Assembly (NCBI GenBank): GCA_018065815.1
Contig: JAGHSP010000042.1
Coordinates: 1-6,017, forward strand
Source: Candidatus Sodaliphilus limicaballi
Lineage (GTDB): Bacteria; Bacteroidota; Bacteroidia; Bacteroidales; Muribaculaceae
Length of the DNA stretch: 6,017 nucleotides
Direction of reading: 5' to 3'
Position numbers and translations under genes: made by a program. This document shows, piece after piece, positions 5,981 to 6,017 of this stretch; the stretch's first letter is position 1, and each line of letters starts with the position of its first letter. Under the pieces are notes generated by a model that had not been told where the DNA came from, searched no databases, and saw only the letters and a program-made list of their open reading frames with translations.

Positions 5981-6017
5981 AATATTATTAGTTTATTATT
6001 CCCTATTAGTATATAAT
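5981..6017 (-). promoter_or_regulatory. A+T-rich leader of the OPT transporter gene, promoter partly outside window
   Basis: The 37 bases before the OPT start are almost entirely A and T, apart from one GGG, as is usual for a Bacteroidota translation leader. No TAnnTTTG element is present in this stretch, so the promoter probably lies beyond the right edge. Confidence 0.35.

Overview
The window looks like chromosomal DNA from a member of the Bacteroidota, most likely a gut-type Bacteroidales such as a Muribaculaceae or Prevotellaceae relative. The main evidence is the promoter grammar: two upstream regions carry TTG, a 20-nt spacer and TAnnTTTG, which is the Bacteroidales sigma factor pattern, and a third has a perfect TAnnTTTG. 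The protein content agrees: a CotH protein with a Bacteroidales-style C-terminal tail, an Rpn/PD-(D/E)XK protein, a fused ThrE exporter and an OPT transporter. The genus cannot be fixed from the sequence alone.

Four protein-coding genes fill the window. (1) Positions 1-889, minus strand: an Rpn-family (PD-(D/E)XK) nuclease/putative transposase, cut by the left edge. Its C-terminus is a 12-bp tandem repeat encoding (RAEG)n. (2) Positions 1122-2525, minus: a secreted CotH-kinase-domain protein with a signal peptide and a sorting-like C-terminal tail. (3) Positions 2693-3919, plus: a full-length fused ThrE-type threonine/serine exporter, divergent from cotH across a 167-bp region with promoters on both strands. 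(4) Positions 4022-5980, minus: a complete OPT-family oligopeptide transporter, convergent with the exporter across a 102-bp gap that holds two hairpins.

The genes do not form an obvious operon. Strand order is -, -, +, -, and the two left genes are separated by 232 bp with a separate promoter in front of the nuclease gene. The two transporters could be linked functionally (peptide uptake and export of surplus amino acids), but this is inference because they are not co-transcribed.

Most of the window is ordinary. The parts worth a second look are the recently expanded repeat tail of the Rpn protein, a possible internal start just upstream of that tail, the C-terminal tail of the CotH protein, paired short palindromes upstream of the Rpn gene, and the hairpins around the exporter gene. 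I found no rRNA, tRNA, CRISPR array, insertion-sequence ends or riboswitch. No gene-free stretch exceeds 300 bases.
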